Source of the DNA: Chamaecyparis obtusa
Taxonomy: Eukaryota > Streptophyta > Pinopsida > Cupressales > Cupressaceae
DNA length: 64,000 nucleotides
Reading direction: 5' to 3'
NCBI GenBank assembly: GCA_027943335.1
Contig: BSBK01004081.1
Span: forward strand, 124,001 to 188,000
Shown here: piece after piece, positions 36,656-49,008 of the stretch
Layout: each line of letters begins with the position of its first letter
Numbering within the stretch: position 1 is the first letter of the stretch
Translations under genes and position numbers: made by a program
The notes under the pieces: model-generated
Told to the model about the DNA's origin: nothing
The model's database searches: none
The model's input: only the letters and a program-made list of their open reading frames with translations

Positions 36656-38330
36656 AATTTCTACTTCCTCTTTATCAACTTTTGGAATAAAAGAAAAACA
36701 CATATATTCATGCTTCATACCTTCTAGAAACTTCCTTCCATCAAATAAACATATTCTTCATTACTACATACCTTTTTCTCTGTTTCTTTCAATGGCTCCA
36801 GCTTGTGTTGAACTCTATCCTTTGAAAAAGAATAGGTATTTGCATACCCATCATGTACTACACGACGATCAAATTGTCATGGTCTCCCAAAAACCGGATG
36901 GAAAACATCCATAAGCATAATATCACACAATACCTTATCATAATAGTTGCAAAATTTGAACTTTACTAGACATTGTTCATTGACCAAAGCATTGTGATCC
37001 TTTTGCAACCAAGCAATATGGTAGGGATTTGGTTTCTTCCTTCTCTCTAACTTCAATTTATTAACCATTTCCTCTAAAAGAAGGTTATCAATACTACCAC
37101 CATTATTAATGACATTACATAATTTACCATTGCATTTACATCTTGTGCAAAAATAATTCTTCATTTTCTCAGGATCTTTCTCATCATTCAACAAGGCCCT
37201 TATGGTAATAAGGACCTCTCCTCTTTTACCATCTTTAGAATGTGATGACTCAACATCTTCATCTACATTAGCAACTTGTGCATTTTTGTTTGGTCTACTA
37301 TTTCACCTCCCTTTATGTTGGGGACACTCATAAGATATTTGTCTTTCTCCACACTAGAAACACGTCCCATGAAAGCCTCCTCTTCCTAATCATTATCCTC
37401 ATTCTCTTTCTCTTCCTCTTCCTCTCTTATCTCTATTATTTTTATTGTGAGGATGATAGGAATTATTTTCCCTTTAATTTTGAATACTACTAGAGTCAAC
37501 ATTATTCTTTTGATCTTTATTTCAGCCTCCATAAGACCACCCACTAGGCTTTCCACTATGACCTCTTTCAGTTTGTCTTCTCTCAAACTTGTTTATTTTT
37601 TTCATCTACCTTTAAAGAAAAATTGATATGCATCTTCAGTGGTAGACATTCTTACCATTATCAACTCTTCCTGAATACTCAACATCAACCCATTTATCTA
37701 ATAGGAAACCTTCTCCTTCTTAGCTTCAAGACCCATTCTAATAACGACTCGATAGAACTCTTTTGTATACTCTTGGACATATTTTCTAGCTTTCTTCAAC
37801 CCTTGCATTTTCTTCAATAAATCAAACTCATAGTCAACGGGGATAAATTGTCTATTCAGTTTGTCCACCATTTAATTCCACCTTGTTATCTTCTCCTTCC
37901 CTTTTCTATTTCACTCCATCTGAGCCTCTTTCCACCAATTTTTAGCATGACCTTTCAGCTTGGCCTTTGCGAATCTGACCCTCTCAGCATCTTCTATTTC
38001 TTCAAACTCAAAGTACTCCCCCATATCATTGATTTAATCAATCAACTCTTCTAGATTGAGATTTCCAAAAAATGTAGAAACTTCAATCTTTGGCCTCTTT
38101 CCAATCTCAGAAATGGCCGTAAAAAACCTAACTTCATCAAGATCCCTAGTGATTTCTTGCTCCTCGTCAAACTGTCCTTCTTTAGATTCATCCTCACTTT
38201 CATCTCTCACCCTAATATTGGATCCTCTATGCAAATCCTCTTGTAGTGTTTGCACTTGTTGTTGGAGGGCTCTAAAACCCTCTTTTGTCACACCTATAAT
38301 TCTTCCACCATGGTTCCTTCGTGGAGGCAT
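36656..38330 (-). pseudogene. gag: E6 gag and protease remnant
   Basis: gag starts at ATG 38330 (MPPRRNHGG), followed by the same coiled coil as E5 (QQQVQTLQEDLHRG) and an acidic stretch. The capsid part has several stops. The protease part (36880-37194) keeps NNGGSIDN in place of the active-site motif (Asp lost) and ends in the MDVFHPVFGRP motif. The C-terminal segments of pol are deleted. It would be non-functional, although gag-only relatives can in principle be mobilised by full elements. Confidence 0.8.
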
Positions 38331-38420
38331 TTTTTTAAACTTGTCTCTTATACCCACAATCGCAATTATGATGTAAATTGCATCACGTTCGATGATCTAT
38401 CTACACACTCAAGAACTTCT

Positions 38421-38432
38421 ACTTTGATACCA
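38421..38432 (-). promoter_or_regulatory. E6 primer binding site
   Basis: On the minus strand TGGTATCAAAGT, two mismatches from the tRNA-iMet site, two bases inside LTR C. Confidence 0.85.
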
Positions 38433-38434
38433 CT

Positions 38435-39248
38435 TGATGGAGGGTTCTCCCCTTATTCAACCAAACACACATAACATAACAAGGAAGTAAATGGAAAATT
38501 GCATGAACTTAACAATGAAAAGAATAGAAACACTTACTTTCTATTATCTTCAATGGAATGACATTACAATAATTAGAAAAGTAACATGCTACAACCACAT
38601 GGGCATTTTCATTACAATAATCTACAAGATAGAATCATAATCTACACTTCTAGAGTTGAACCCTAAAATCCTCCTTCATCCCTATATAAGTAGCACAATT
38701 AACCACCTTACAATATTCAAGAAAGTGAAAACTTATATTTTGGTGCCCAACGGTTAAATCTCTTGTCTTAAGTTATTTCTCTCTCTTCCTTTTGTATTGA
38801 AACTTGAGTCCTGATGGCTCAACTTCCAAAAGCCATAACTTGTGAACAGTTGAGTCGATTGACTATTATAACTCCATTTTAGAAACCTCTTGAAGGGCTC
38901 TACATCCCTACGGTTACAAAGCACTACTTGATCCAAGTTTGACCCCCTTTCAAAGCATCTAAGGCCTTTAAAACAGAGTTCAACTTTTTTGCACCACCCT
39001 GCCAAAATAGAAAATTCGATATCTTCAAGAGAAGACTTGATCTTGCCATGAAACTTTACTGAAATGCTTATATATCCAAAATGAACCTCCATATAAGGAA
39101 TTGAAACAATTTGTGCTCAAATGAACAACCTAATAGAAATAGTAATTTTTTAAAAAATAGTAACCCTTCCCAAAGATAGCCCTTATTTAACACTAGACAA
39201 TATTTTTGGGTGATGCAAGATTTCTCTTACACTCTAGATGCTTCTACA
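38435..39248 (-). repeat. Chromovirus LTR C (5' LTR of E6)
   Basis: An 814-bp LTR, full length, starting TGTAGAAGCATC on the minus strand and ending at TGATGGAGGG (plus sense) at 38435. Confidence 0.9.
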
Positions 39249-39345
39249 TCATTAAGGTTATCACTTGATAAATCAGCTCATCAATATGTAATCATGGCAA
39301 CCACTTAGGGTCCCAACCTCCATTAAGAGACACTCACCTACATTG
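39249..39345. other. Short old flank between E6 and E3
   Basis: Ninety-seven bases with no feature. It ends in CATTG (39341-39345), the left target duplication of E3, so it continues at 46347. Confidence 0.85.
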
Positions 39346-40386
39346 TGTTAGGATTGAGTAATACTGAGAGGGGGGGTGAATCAGTATTACAAAACTTTGC
39401 TTTCAACTTTTAACAATTATAAATAATCCAAAGTAATGCGGAAATGAAAAGAACATAAAAGCATAACACATTACTCATAACACCATAATTTCTTCTCGAG
39501 GAAACCCTGATTAAAGGGAAAACCCCGGTGGGGATAGTACCCACAAATATGCACTAAAGTATGATGTCTCTGTCAAGAGATCTAGCCCTGTTAGAAGATG
39601 ATTGTTACATAGTACATTTCCTTGCTAGAGGATTACAAAAACCCTGTTAGGGGTATACAAAACACCTAATTAAAGGTGGTGAGCACACTGCTCTTACTAT
39701 CAATATTGTCTTAGAAATAGTTCACAAAAGGGAAAAATACAAGCACTTATCTTTCTTAGATAGTTTCGGTTATAGCTCTTCTTTCTACTGATCTCTCATC
39801 TAACTTCTGCTATCTCCTTCACAATCTTATCAACACATCTCACACCCTTCTTTCACAAGAGTAGTCTGTACTTATACAAAATTAGCCTTCCAGTCGGTTC
39901 CACAAAATTCATACTTAACATATCAAAACTTGTGTAAATAAAATATATGGAGTCGGCGCTCTTATACAATAAAAGATTCAGCACTATACTTTATTCACAT
40001 GACTTCGCACATTATCATATCCATCATGCTTTCCTAAATCATCACAACTTTTCATATACCTTGATTTATTGTTTTACTTTCTTCGCATACCTTTGGAACA
40101 CTATATCTCATACACCATCTATCCAAAACTCATGCGATCTTAACTGAAGCATTACATATACTAACATACCTCTAGTTAACTTCGCAAGCCATAATACTGT
40201 GTATGTCTCCATCGCTATCCAAAACTATGGCACTGTACCCTATTTTCCTGATTCTGGACTTAGTCATTTTCATGACTGTGAATCCAGTGGCAATCTTCAC
40301 AATATGTGATCATACTTATCATAAGTGTTGCCATAAATGACAACCCTTAGAGGATTTCTAGTACTCCAAATCATCACTTTCCAGTA
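39346..40386 (-). repeat. E3 3' LTR
   Basis: A 1,041-bp LTR aligned over its whole length with 45300-46341. Its outer end is TGTTAGGATT (plus sense). The inner end reads CCAGTA where the other copy has CCAACA, so the terminal dinucleotide has mutated. It carries a cluster of short palindromes at about 39495-39600. Confidence 0.93.
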
Positions 40387-40556
40387 ATCTCTCCCTTTGG
40401 CATTGATGGCAACACTTAGAAAAATGAGTAAGTGTCACCGAGCACTTCTCTTCTTTACCTTGCATTTCTCTTCTTTACCTTCTCTTTTTCTTCCTCTCCC
40501 TTTAACATCAATGGAAAAGGTTAATCTCAAAATTGCAAAACTGAAGCACAAGTGGT
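40387..40556 (-). other. E3 polypurine tract and 3' untranslated region
   Basis: On the minus strand the polypurine tract CCAAAGGGAGAGAT (40400-40387) lies directly before the LTR. Between it and the ORF2 stop is a short non-coding stretch. Confidence 0.85.
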
Positions 40557-43500
40557 CTAGTGCTTGCTTACCAAATTGAAGACATCTTGGAAGGATGTTT
40601 CTGAGGTCTTAATCTCCTCAACCCATGAACTTATCAGTAACTCACTGACATGGATTAATCCATTCAGTGCATATGATGTTGTCTCCACTGCCTTAAGCTC
40701 TGTAAGAGAGGATACTACCATAGACCTTTAGACCTTTATCATCTCAGAGAGATGAGTCTCCAAATTTGAGAGCTTGGGAATCAGTAGGTTTCTTAATGAC
40801 CCAAAATGGTCTGTAGCTCTCCCTTTCTCTATTTCCAGTACACTTATTTTCTCCAGTAGCCTGGACATTTCCTTGTCTATTTCTCCCATAGTTTGTGAAG
40901 ATGATTCACAACTATCCATTATACTATCAAGACTTGCCCTGTCTTTCACTATGGTCTCCTCAATATTCTTCAAGTGCCTAAAGGGATTTATGCAGTAGCT
41001 ATATAGTTTCCTGCCTTATGCTACACAACTCTTGGCTTTAAGAGTGGTAGGCTTTAGAATGCCTAAGTCCCATGAGATGGACTTGTGAACTTCGCTCAAC
41101 TTCTTCTCCAAGAAGTTCCTTTCAGCCTTCTCTGCTACTTTTAGCAATGAGTCAAAGTGACTATCAAAGCTATCTAATACTATACTGAGATTCTCAGTTT
41201 CATCCTTGTCTTTTAAGATAATAGGTGAGGGTAGTAGTTTGTTCATTTTCTCTATAGCCCTGCTCATTGTTTTAGCTCTTTTGTCTCCTTTCTGAACTGA
41301 TCTCTCCTTAGCTTTAGCAAATTCCATGAATGAGAGTCTCATTAGTTCATCTTTGTCCATGTTGTCCACATCAGAACTTACTAGTTTTCCCACACTTCCC
41401 AACAATAGGGATAACTCCAATCTAACTTTAGCAACCTCCTCTATTTTAAATTTTTATTATTATTTTAATTCTTTCTCTTGCACTCTTTCTTCTGGTTTCT
41501 CTTCTAATTTCCTTTCTTCTTTCTACTTTTGAATTTCAACCTCCATGGCATTATCCATAAATCAATCATTTATATCTTGTGAAGTGTCAAGACTAATAGG
41601 CACAATAGTGACAAAGAAATCTGGCTGTAGGTTAGCTTGAGAATTTTCATCAATTTTCTATGAGCTCTTTCCCAATCCCAAAGATATAGGTTTGGCAATC
41701 TTAGGAGATGAATCCCTTTTAGGCATGTCCTACATTAATACTTCATCCAATGCCATTTGAGTATCTTCAATTACTTCATCATATCTTCTAGCCATGATTT
41801 TGACTAGTCTAGTCTTTGTTCTTAAAATAGGTTTTAGTGCTTTTATGATTCTTTCCCTTTCCTGGATAGACACAATAGGAAACATGTCATCAATTGTTTT
41901 ATTTCTTATGTTCTCATCCTCTGAATGTGCTAACTATTTTCTGATTTCTAGCTTCTTGTATAATTCTTTGGGAACACTAGCTTCAACTTCCAACAAATTA
42001 TTTTTGAAGACTAACAAATGATCAATGATGGTGTCTTCAATGATTGCTTGATCCTCAGGGCTATATCTTTCATAGTATCTTTTTATAGATGTCAAGTTTC
42101 CATCTTTGATAACCCTCTTCTGTATTGATTTCATATCAAGTTTCCACAAGGTTTGTGGATTCTTTTGAGTCACCTTCTCTTCCTCCTTTTTTTTTGACTT
42201 CTCTGCCTTCTTCTTCCTCTCTTCTATTTCTTTCTTACCTAGAATTATCTGTTTGCCTATCCTTGTAGATTTTCTAGGGACAATTTCAGGTATAACCTTT
42301 TGAGTCTCATCTTTTTGTGTATCAACAATAATAACCGTAGGAACTAATGATAACTCAGATGTGTTAGGTGCATCAATAGCTATGCTAGAAGATGCCACCA
42401 TTTTGGCTCTTATATTCTTCAACTGTTCTCGAGTGATTCCCACCTTCGCAGTAATGTCTTCAACAATTTTGCTAACTTTCCTTTTTCTTGTTACCTTTTC
42501 TTGTTCTTCTCTTACTTTCTCATACTTTTCTCTGTAGGTGCCCCATCTTTCTTGAGTAGTGTCTTTTTCTACTGCAAGTACATGATCTACTTACATTTTT
42601 AGAATTTTAGCACTTACCTCATATCCCATGGGATAGCACCACTTGGTTCTGGGTTCAACTGCCTCAAAATAGACACAATTTGTTTCAACCATGAAACATA
42701 TGGTATCTTCATACTTCTCTACTAACTCTTCTGGTATCCGCTACCTTTCCTTCATCTGTCTTTGGAGAATTTTTTTCATGGAAAACAATTCACCATCTAC
42801 CCAATCCTTTTTCTACCTTCTATAGCTTTCTGATATTTGAATTCCAGTATGTACATCACTTTTCCATGCTCTGGGATGCATGCCAGGAAAGTCATGAACA
42901 ACATGAATATACATGTGAACTAGCAGTGATCCAAACCTAAATGCTTTGGTTCTGTCTTTCTTGATATCTTGATGTTATCCAAAAACTGTTGTGCCAATAT
43001 TTCACAGAGATTATATTGTTTGTTTTCCTTGATCATTCTATAGGCCATCATGATAACTCCAACAAAGACAAAGTTTGATCTGCTGCAATGAAACACCTTG
43101 TATCCTAGCAACATTGCCACTAATCTGACATCTTGTAAGTATATGTCATTTACTGTCATTTCCCTCTTGTCCTATTTAGAATGAATTAGGGTTTCCGCCT
43201 ATTTCTTTAGGTTTTTCTCTGCCATAGGTAGGGCTCCTTTATTGTCAAGACTTGTGATCTCATGAATCATTTGTGCACAAATTTTTGTAGGTTAATCACC
43301 AATCCACAAAAATTGGTCATGAATTCTACTGAGAATGATCTTAAACCATTCAACCTTTGAGAATTCCTCTAGACGAGTTAGCTTAAAGATTGATTTGTCC
43401 TTTAGATGTAAGAATTCTTTTGAAAAGGATCCATCAACTTCTATCATTTTGTCCAACTCACTGTAGATGTTAACATCCCCAATAGTCTCATATTTACAAT

Positions 43501-43651
43501 GAATATATGCCCTAATATCTTCTACATGCAATACACCTACAGGGGTTTGAGAAAATGCCCTTTCTGGATCATCCTCACAGGACTTGTATGGATGCCACTT
43601 GAAATTATACCTAGGTCTATCTACAACATCATATATCACTGGTGCATCCAT
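40557..43651 (-). pseudogene. E3 ORF2: homologue of E2 ORF2, unknown function
   Basis: Starts at ATG 43651 and ends at TAG 40557-40559, about 1,030 codons, with one frame change between 42443 and 42920 and several stops. It aligns with E2 ORF2 from end to end. Near the N-terminus both have VLH, then an acidic residue, then CKYET. Both have KIILSRIH (43328-43351 here), then a T-K-I-x4-I-H-E-I-T-S-L-x3-G motif at 43231-43291. A basic KKEEEK-type middle (about 42150-42250) and a long coiled coil (40700-41450) follow. A Trp-containing end (SSWVEEIK) lies near 40600. No enzyme motif is recognised. Its matching length in an independent family argues that ORF2 is a real, selected protein. Confidence 0.78.
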
Positions 43652-43671
43652 GAATACGGTGAAAGATTAGG

Positions 43672-44056
43672 TATAAATACCTTAACATGTGAATCTGATG
43701 CCTGGTTTTATGTGAATGCCAAAATCACTTAGCTTGATTGCTTCTTTGCTTTCACACTTCTTCTCCTTAGTCGCTTGATCAACAAATGGTGTGAAAATGA
43801 GATTTCTTAAGTCTTTTATCCTTCGCAAGTTAAGTGTGTGCATTAAACAAAGGTATCTCAACTTCACATGTCGTCTAATCAATGCAAAACTCATGAACAT
43901 AGAAGATGGGTCTTCAACTACTACGATCACAACCACAAATCTGAAAAACATCTGTCTATATAATACTCAAGCTCGCATGAGCTTACTTTGCTTATATAGG
44001 GGCTAGATGAATTTTGTTATTTGTATCCACTGCTCCCCATGAGGCCATGAGGCCTT
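43672..44056 (-). promoter_or_regulatory. E3 spacer with possible internal promoter for ORF2
   Basis: On the minus strand CTATATAAG (43999-43991) makes a good TATA box about 340 bp upstream of the ORF2 start. TTAAGGTATTTATACC (43687-43672) repeats a motif found before ORF2 of E2. A 90-codon open stretch (43682-43951) lies between them in the same frame as ORF2. The promoter role is inference. Confidence 0.4.
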
Positions 44057-45240
44057 TTAGGCTAATGCCTCAAAAAATTCATCATGCCAAGATATAGCAT
44101 CACAAGCTGTCTCTCCCTGAACCACAGCCTTATTTAGAACATTTACTTGTCATATCTTTTCATTCTCTGATTTCTTGTTTTCACTTATGTAATCATTTAG
44201 GCTTTTACCACTGTCGCTAATATTATTCCTTATGACTATAGGTGGTGGTGTTTCTGGTTCATTGAATCTTCTTGGTCCTCTACTGTTGTTATCTCCATTG
44301 TATCCGCAAAACTTCACAATGTGACTTGGATTATTACATTTGTAAAGATGGGTGGTCCTCTTATGTCTTGATTGGTTTGCAGCTTATAGTACCTTGCTGT
44401 GTGTCCAAAGTTGTTGCACTTCTGACATATAATCTTGGCTGTAGTTTCTTCTCTGATATAATCTTGCTTATACCTGGATTGATCAAGTTTTCTATAGTCT
44501 TCCTTTTTGTGTCCATACTCATAGAAATTAAAATAGTAGCTAGAAAAGGGTTTAGAATTACCATTACTTCTGCAGTCTCTTTTCATGTGGCCAACTTTGT
44601 TGCACCCAAAACATCTACCTCTGAAAGGTCTGAATTGTTCTCTATAATCTTCATTTGTAGGTCTTTCTTTTGGAATAGATTTTTCTTCATTTCTGGATCC
44701 ATTTGGTTCTTCTCGAGTTCTTGAACTTCCAACTTCATTTGGTCCACTTGTGTTACTTTTAGATCCTAGTTCATTATTCTTTTCATTTTTTATGTGTAAC
44801 TCCTCAATAAGTAGTCTAGCTTGAGTGAGTTCACCTTTGATGATCTGTTTGTAGTTATCCAATTATTGATATTTATCCTCGTAATGCTCAAGTTCATTCT
44901 TCATATTATCTATCTAAAGGTTGGCTTGTTTTAGTGACTCTTCAATTTTATTTCTTTCATCTTTCTCATTCTGAATCTCCTTGATCATCAAGAGATTGAT
45001 TTGTTCTTTTTCTTGCTCCAACATCTTTACTTTTTCTAATGTGTCATTGTTAGAAATTTCTTTGATTTTCTCCATAAGGTCTTGTCTTTGATCTTTTACA
45101 ATCATAAGTTGTTCTTTGAGTTTCCTCATGAAACCTTCTACTCTTCTTAATTTGAATTTTAGTTCGCCATTTTCAGCTTTCATCTTGTCCAGATCTTCAA
45201 GTGTAGTTTCAAAGTTTACTTGAAAGTCTTCAAAATCCAT
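44057..45240 (-). pseudogene. gag: E3 ORF1: gag-like, coiled coil plus zinc knuckles
   Basis: Starts at ATG 45240 (MDFEDFQ). Residues 1-130 are a Lys/Glu/Leu coiled coil like that of E2 ORF1. The knuckles follow: CFGCNKVGHMKRDC (about 44571-44612), a second that has lost its Cys residues (YFNFYEYGHKKEDY), CQKCNNFGHTARYY with its last Cys mutated, and, after a one-base frame shift, CNNPSHIVKFC (about 44295-44327), the tail of a fourth. So the four-knuckle array of E2 is conserved here. Two stops lie between coiled coil and knuckles. It likely binds RNA in particles supplied by a helper element. Confidence 0.78.
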
Positions 45241-45285
45241 TCTGATCTCCCATAAGTTGTTAAGCTTTCTCTCAAAGGGCCAATA

Positions 45286-45297
45286 GCTCTGATACCA
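45286..45297 (-). promoter_or_regulatory. E3 primer binding site (tRNA-iMet)
   Basis: On the minus strand a perfect TGGTATCAGAGC, two bases inside the 5' LTR. Confidence 0.95.
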
Positions 45298-45299
45298 AT

Positions 45300-46341
45300 T
45301 GTTAGGATTGAGTAATACTGAGATGGGGGGTGAATCAGTATTACAAAACTTTTCTTTCAACTTTAAACAATTATAAATAATCCAAAGTAATGCGGAAATG
45401 AAAAGAACATAAAAGCATAACACATTACTCATAACACCATAATTTCTTCTTGAGGAAACCCTGATTAAAGGGAAAACCCCAGTGGGGATAGTACCCACAA
45501 ATATGCACTAAAGTATGATGTCCCTGTCAAGAGATCTAGCCCTGTTAGGAGTTGATTGTTACATAGTACATTTCCTTGCTAGAGGATTACAAAAACCTTG
45601 ATAGGGGTATACAAAACACCTGATTAAAGGTGGTGAGCACACTGCTCTTACTATCAATACTATCTTAGAAATAGTTCACAAAAGGGAAAAATAAAAGCAC
45701 TTATCTTGCTTAGATAGTTCCGGTTATAGCTCTTCTTTCTACTGATCTCTCATCTGACTTCTGCTATCTCCTTCACAATCTTATCAACACATCTCACACC
45801 CTTCTTTCACAAGAGTAGTCTGTACTTATACAAAATTAGCCTTCCAGTCGGCTTCACAAATGTCATACTTAACATAGGAAAACTTGTGTAAATAAAATAT
45901 ATGGAGTTGGCGCTCTTATACAACAAAAGATTCGGCACTATACTTTATTCATGTGACTTCGCATGTTATCATATACATCATGCTTTCATTAATCATCGCA
46001 ACTATTCATATACCCTAATATATTATTTTACTGTCTTCGCATACCTTCTGAACACTATATCTCATACACCATCTATCCAAAACTCATGTGATCTTAACTG
46101 AAGCATTTACATATACTAACATACCTCCAATTAACTTTGCAAGCCATAATACCATGTATGTCTCCATCTCTATCCAAAACTGTGGCACTATACCCTATTT
46201 TCCTGATTCTGGACTTAGTCATTTTCATGACTGTGAATCCAGTGGCAATCTTCACAATATGCGATCATACTTATCATAAGTGTTGCCATAAATGACAACC
46301 CTTAGAGGATTTCTAGTACTCCAAATCATCACTTGCCAACA
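45300..46341 (-). repeat. E3 5' LTR
   Basis: A 1,042-bp LTR, TGTTGGCAAG at the start and CCTAACA at the end on the minus strand. TATAAGTA at 45830-45823 (minus), about 510 bases in, is a candidate TATA box placed like that of E2. The palindrome cluster is at about 45450-45560. Confidence 0.93.
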
Positions 46342-46346
46342 CATTG

Positions 46347-48050
46347 CACCTAGGCTCTTTAATCCTTAGCTTAAAAATAATGAAATGGATACATGTATGA
46401 ATCATATACAAATATAATGCATCAATTTAAATTTCATATGGTAATCAGAAACACATTATATAGGTTTAGGAAAATTCATATTGCCCCTTTTCATGCACAG
46501 CCCTAAACCCCAAATAAAGAATCAATTTGAATCAATTAATCAATATAGAATGCAATTCACATAACATGCCCCAGAGAGCATCCATGATTAAGAAAACAAG
46601 ATTTAATGCAACTCTAATGCACCTAGTACACCTACAAACCCTAATCTTGGCAACTTTCTTAAACTTATTCATTTCAAACAATGATTAAATGCAAAGAATA
46701 GCCATCAAAGAATAGTCATCAATATCTTCCACAAAATACATAATAAATCCCATCACTTTGATGGGAATGAAAATAACATAAATACAGACTCTCCCTCCCA
46801 TTTTTATCAAGATCCAATGATAGAAAATAAAGTTATGGCTTATGTTTTAAAACTAATAACCCTAATTGGGGTTTGAACTTGCCTTCACTAAAATGGATGT
46901 ATCTTTCACAAAACATAACAAATAATCACCAAACAAAAAACATATGAAAGGTATGGCATAACCTATCTCTGGAATCAATTTTAGACTCGTACACATTCAT
47001 ATCGATTTGTACCATGCAAATAAACTTGACCGGTAAACTAGAACATGGGATGCACAAAAATAGGCCAACAAAACACATAAAATAGGGCATTAATTGAGCC
47101 CTAGAAATGAAATCAAAGAGAAACCCATTTGATATCTCTCAATTTCCTTTCTAGAACACCAATTAATTGAAATCTTAAACTCAATTTCACGTATTCAAAA
47201 TATCAACTCTCAAAAATAGGTCTGAACATAAACTAGGGAAATACATCATTTACTTTGCAATAGGATACATGATCATTTCCATATTCAAACAAAAGTACTA
47301 GTTTTACACATTGATAAAACATTCAAAACATCACAAATATTAATAATCAAGCAATTAGTGCAAATGATTCAATCCCTAACTCGCGTCGTATTGAGAATCG
47401 ACCAAAAGAGAAGAAGATGGAAATGAAGAAGAAAACAATCCAAACTTGAAGAGAAACAATAAACCACCACCTCCACTTCCAAAAATTTCCAAGGAAAACA
47501 ACTATTAATAATAGCGAACTCCCTCACAAAAATAATATGCTTCTCAAAATATCCCCTCCAATATTGCAAGAAACAAAAACCATGAAACTCATAACCAAAT
47601 TAACAATGAAAGATCTTGAAAACTCTTAGAAATTATCCCTCAAATCTCATGCCATCCCCCCTCAAAAAGAAAAATAAATAAATACAAATATAATTCCCTA
47701 GCTGTGTGAAACCAACTCTCAATTAAATAGGAATTATAAAATAACTCTAATACTAACATAACTATAACAATATCCCCCCTCTCCTGTGCCCTCATCCCCC
47801 CTCTCAAACAATAATATTATAATAAGAACTATATAATATCCATACCAAAATAATCAACCTAATATATCATATGTATATCCACATAAATAAGAGATATTAA
47901 TATTATAATAATCTCATAACTACATTTATTATTAAGAATAAATATAATAATACTTTTACAACATGAGCACAAATAAGTGTATACACACACATATATTTTT
48001 TATATATAAATAACTTTAATAATTACTAAGAAAAATTATAAAGGAATTAA
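46347..48050. other. AT-rich non-coding flank
   Basis: Continuation of the DNA interrupted by E3. No ORF, terminal repeats or RNA gene could be supported. It is strongly AT-rich with scattered ATATAT runs near 47820-48010. Confidence 0.65.
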
Positions 48051-48054
48051 TTAA

Positions 48055-49004
48055 GGGTAAAAGTACAAAGTTGTGTCACACTTTTATAAAGGAAAAGGTC
48101 AAGAACACACAAAAATTTTAACTTTAATGACATAAAAATGGCATTTATGTTTAAAATTTGGAGATGATGTAAACTAATTAAATGTGTAAAAATGGATGAA
48201 GTTTATGGCTATAATTTTTTAAATTTTTTTTGAACAAGAATTCACATGGTTTTTAAAATTTTTAAGTCCATTTCTTACTTGCTGAAAAATGAGGGTCTTG
48301 TCCGCACAAAAAAAGTATATGCAAATAATCTCTTTTTTCTTTGATTTCAAAATATGTCATAGATAAAATGTATAGCTAGTGCAAAAAAGAAGAAAAATTA
48401 GTTTTCAATATATATTTTCTCTGTTATAAGTACTCAAAGTCGAACATACCTAAAATTGACAGTTTTCATCTCGCGTCAAATTTACCCTATCAAATCTACA
48501 CCATTCAGAAAATAAATTACACACTTTTGAAGATAACTCTCTCCGCTAGTGTTAAATATAAATTTTCAATTTTTTTAATAAGCTTTACTATTTTTTTCTA
48601 TTTTTGAAGCATCTTGTTCTTGAATGTTAAAATACCTACTTGTAGTATTTTGAAACTATAATATATTAGATCTAATTAAAATACTATAAAAATTATATGA
48701 TGATAATCTTGACTCTGTGCTCTAAAAAAGGGTATTTTTATATTTGTAAAAAAATATCATTAAAAAGAGTAAGAGTTATTGAAACGTCACTTTTCTGAAA
48801 TAATTTTATTTCTTTAGTGATTGTTGTAAAACATGCATTTAATAGATATTTCCAATTGGAAAAGGTGAAGAACTTATCTAACTTAGCTAGAATGAATCTA
48901 GCTAGACCATATGTTTGACAAAAAATAATTTTAGTTAGAAATACTCAAATTCAGCTGTGTTGATACGTTGTCCTGAAACGTGACACAACTTTGTGCTTTT
49001 ACCC
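48055..49004. mobile_element. MITE-like DNA transposon with 25-bp inverted repeats
   Basis: Terminal inverted repeats of 25 bp (48055-48079 and 48980-49004) match at 24 of 25 positions and begin GGGTAAAAG / end CTTTTACCC. TTAA lies on each side (48051-48054 and 49005-49008). The 950-bp interior is AT-rich with no ORF, so it would need a transposase from elsewhere. TTAA duplication would suggest the piggyBac type. Because TTAA is palindromic, a TA duplication (Tc1/mariner type, with inverted repeats starting AGGG) fits equally well. Confidence 0.82.
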
Positions 49005-49008
49005 TTAA

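Larger units (their letters stand above)
36550..39248 (-). mobile_element. E6: internally deleted copy of the E5 family
   Basis: A minus-strand copy with its own 5' LTR (LTR C, 38435-39248) and primer site (38421-38432). The interior is only 1.87 kb. 36586-36655 matches the E5 integrase region near 32320-32395, then jumps directly to sequence matching E5 at about 33915. RT, RNase H and most of integrase are therefore missing, while protease and gag remain. It shares LTR B with E5, giving the order LTR-interior-LTR-interior-LTR. Confidence 0.82.
39346..46341 (-). mobile_element. E3: non-autonomous LTR retrotransposon related to E2
   Basis: Complete minus-strand element: 3' LTR 39346-40386, 5' LTR 45300-46341, perfect TSD CATTG on both sides (39341-39345, 46342-46346), primer site 45286-45297 and a polypurine tract at 40387-40400. 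The interior codes for a zinc-knuckle gag-like ORF1 and a 1,030-codon ORF2 homologous to those of E2, with no polymerase genes. LTR ends, primer site and polypurine context (caatg-caaaggg) resemble E2, but most of the LTR sequence differs, so E2 and E3 are separate families that share one coding plan. Confidence 0.93.

Noticed and set aside
30478..39253. TTATG / TTAAG as a target duplication around the chromovirus cluster
   Set aside because: It would need the LTR to end three bases later than its TG...CA ends allow. With proper LTR ends the flanks are TTATG and TCATT, which do not match.
39947..40147. 66-residue frame in E3 LTR, repeated at 45901-46101
   Set aside because: Duplicated as part of the LTR; no protein features.
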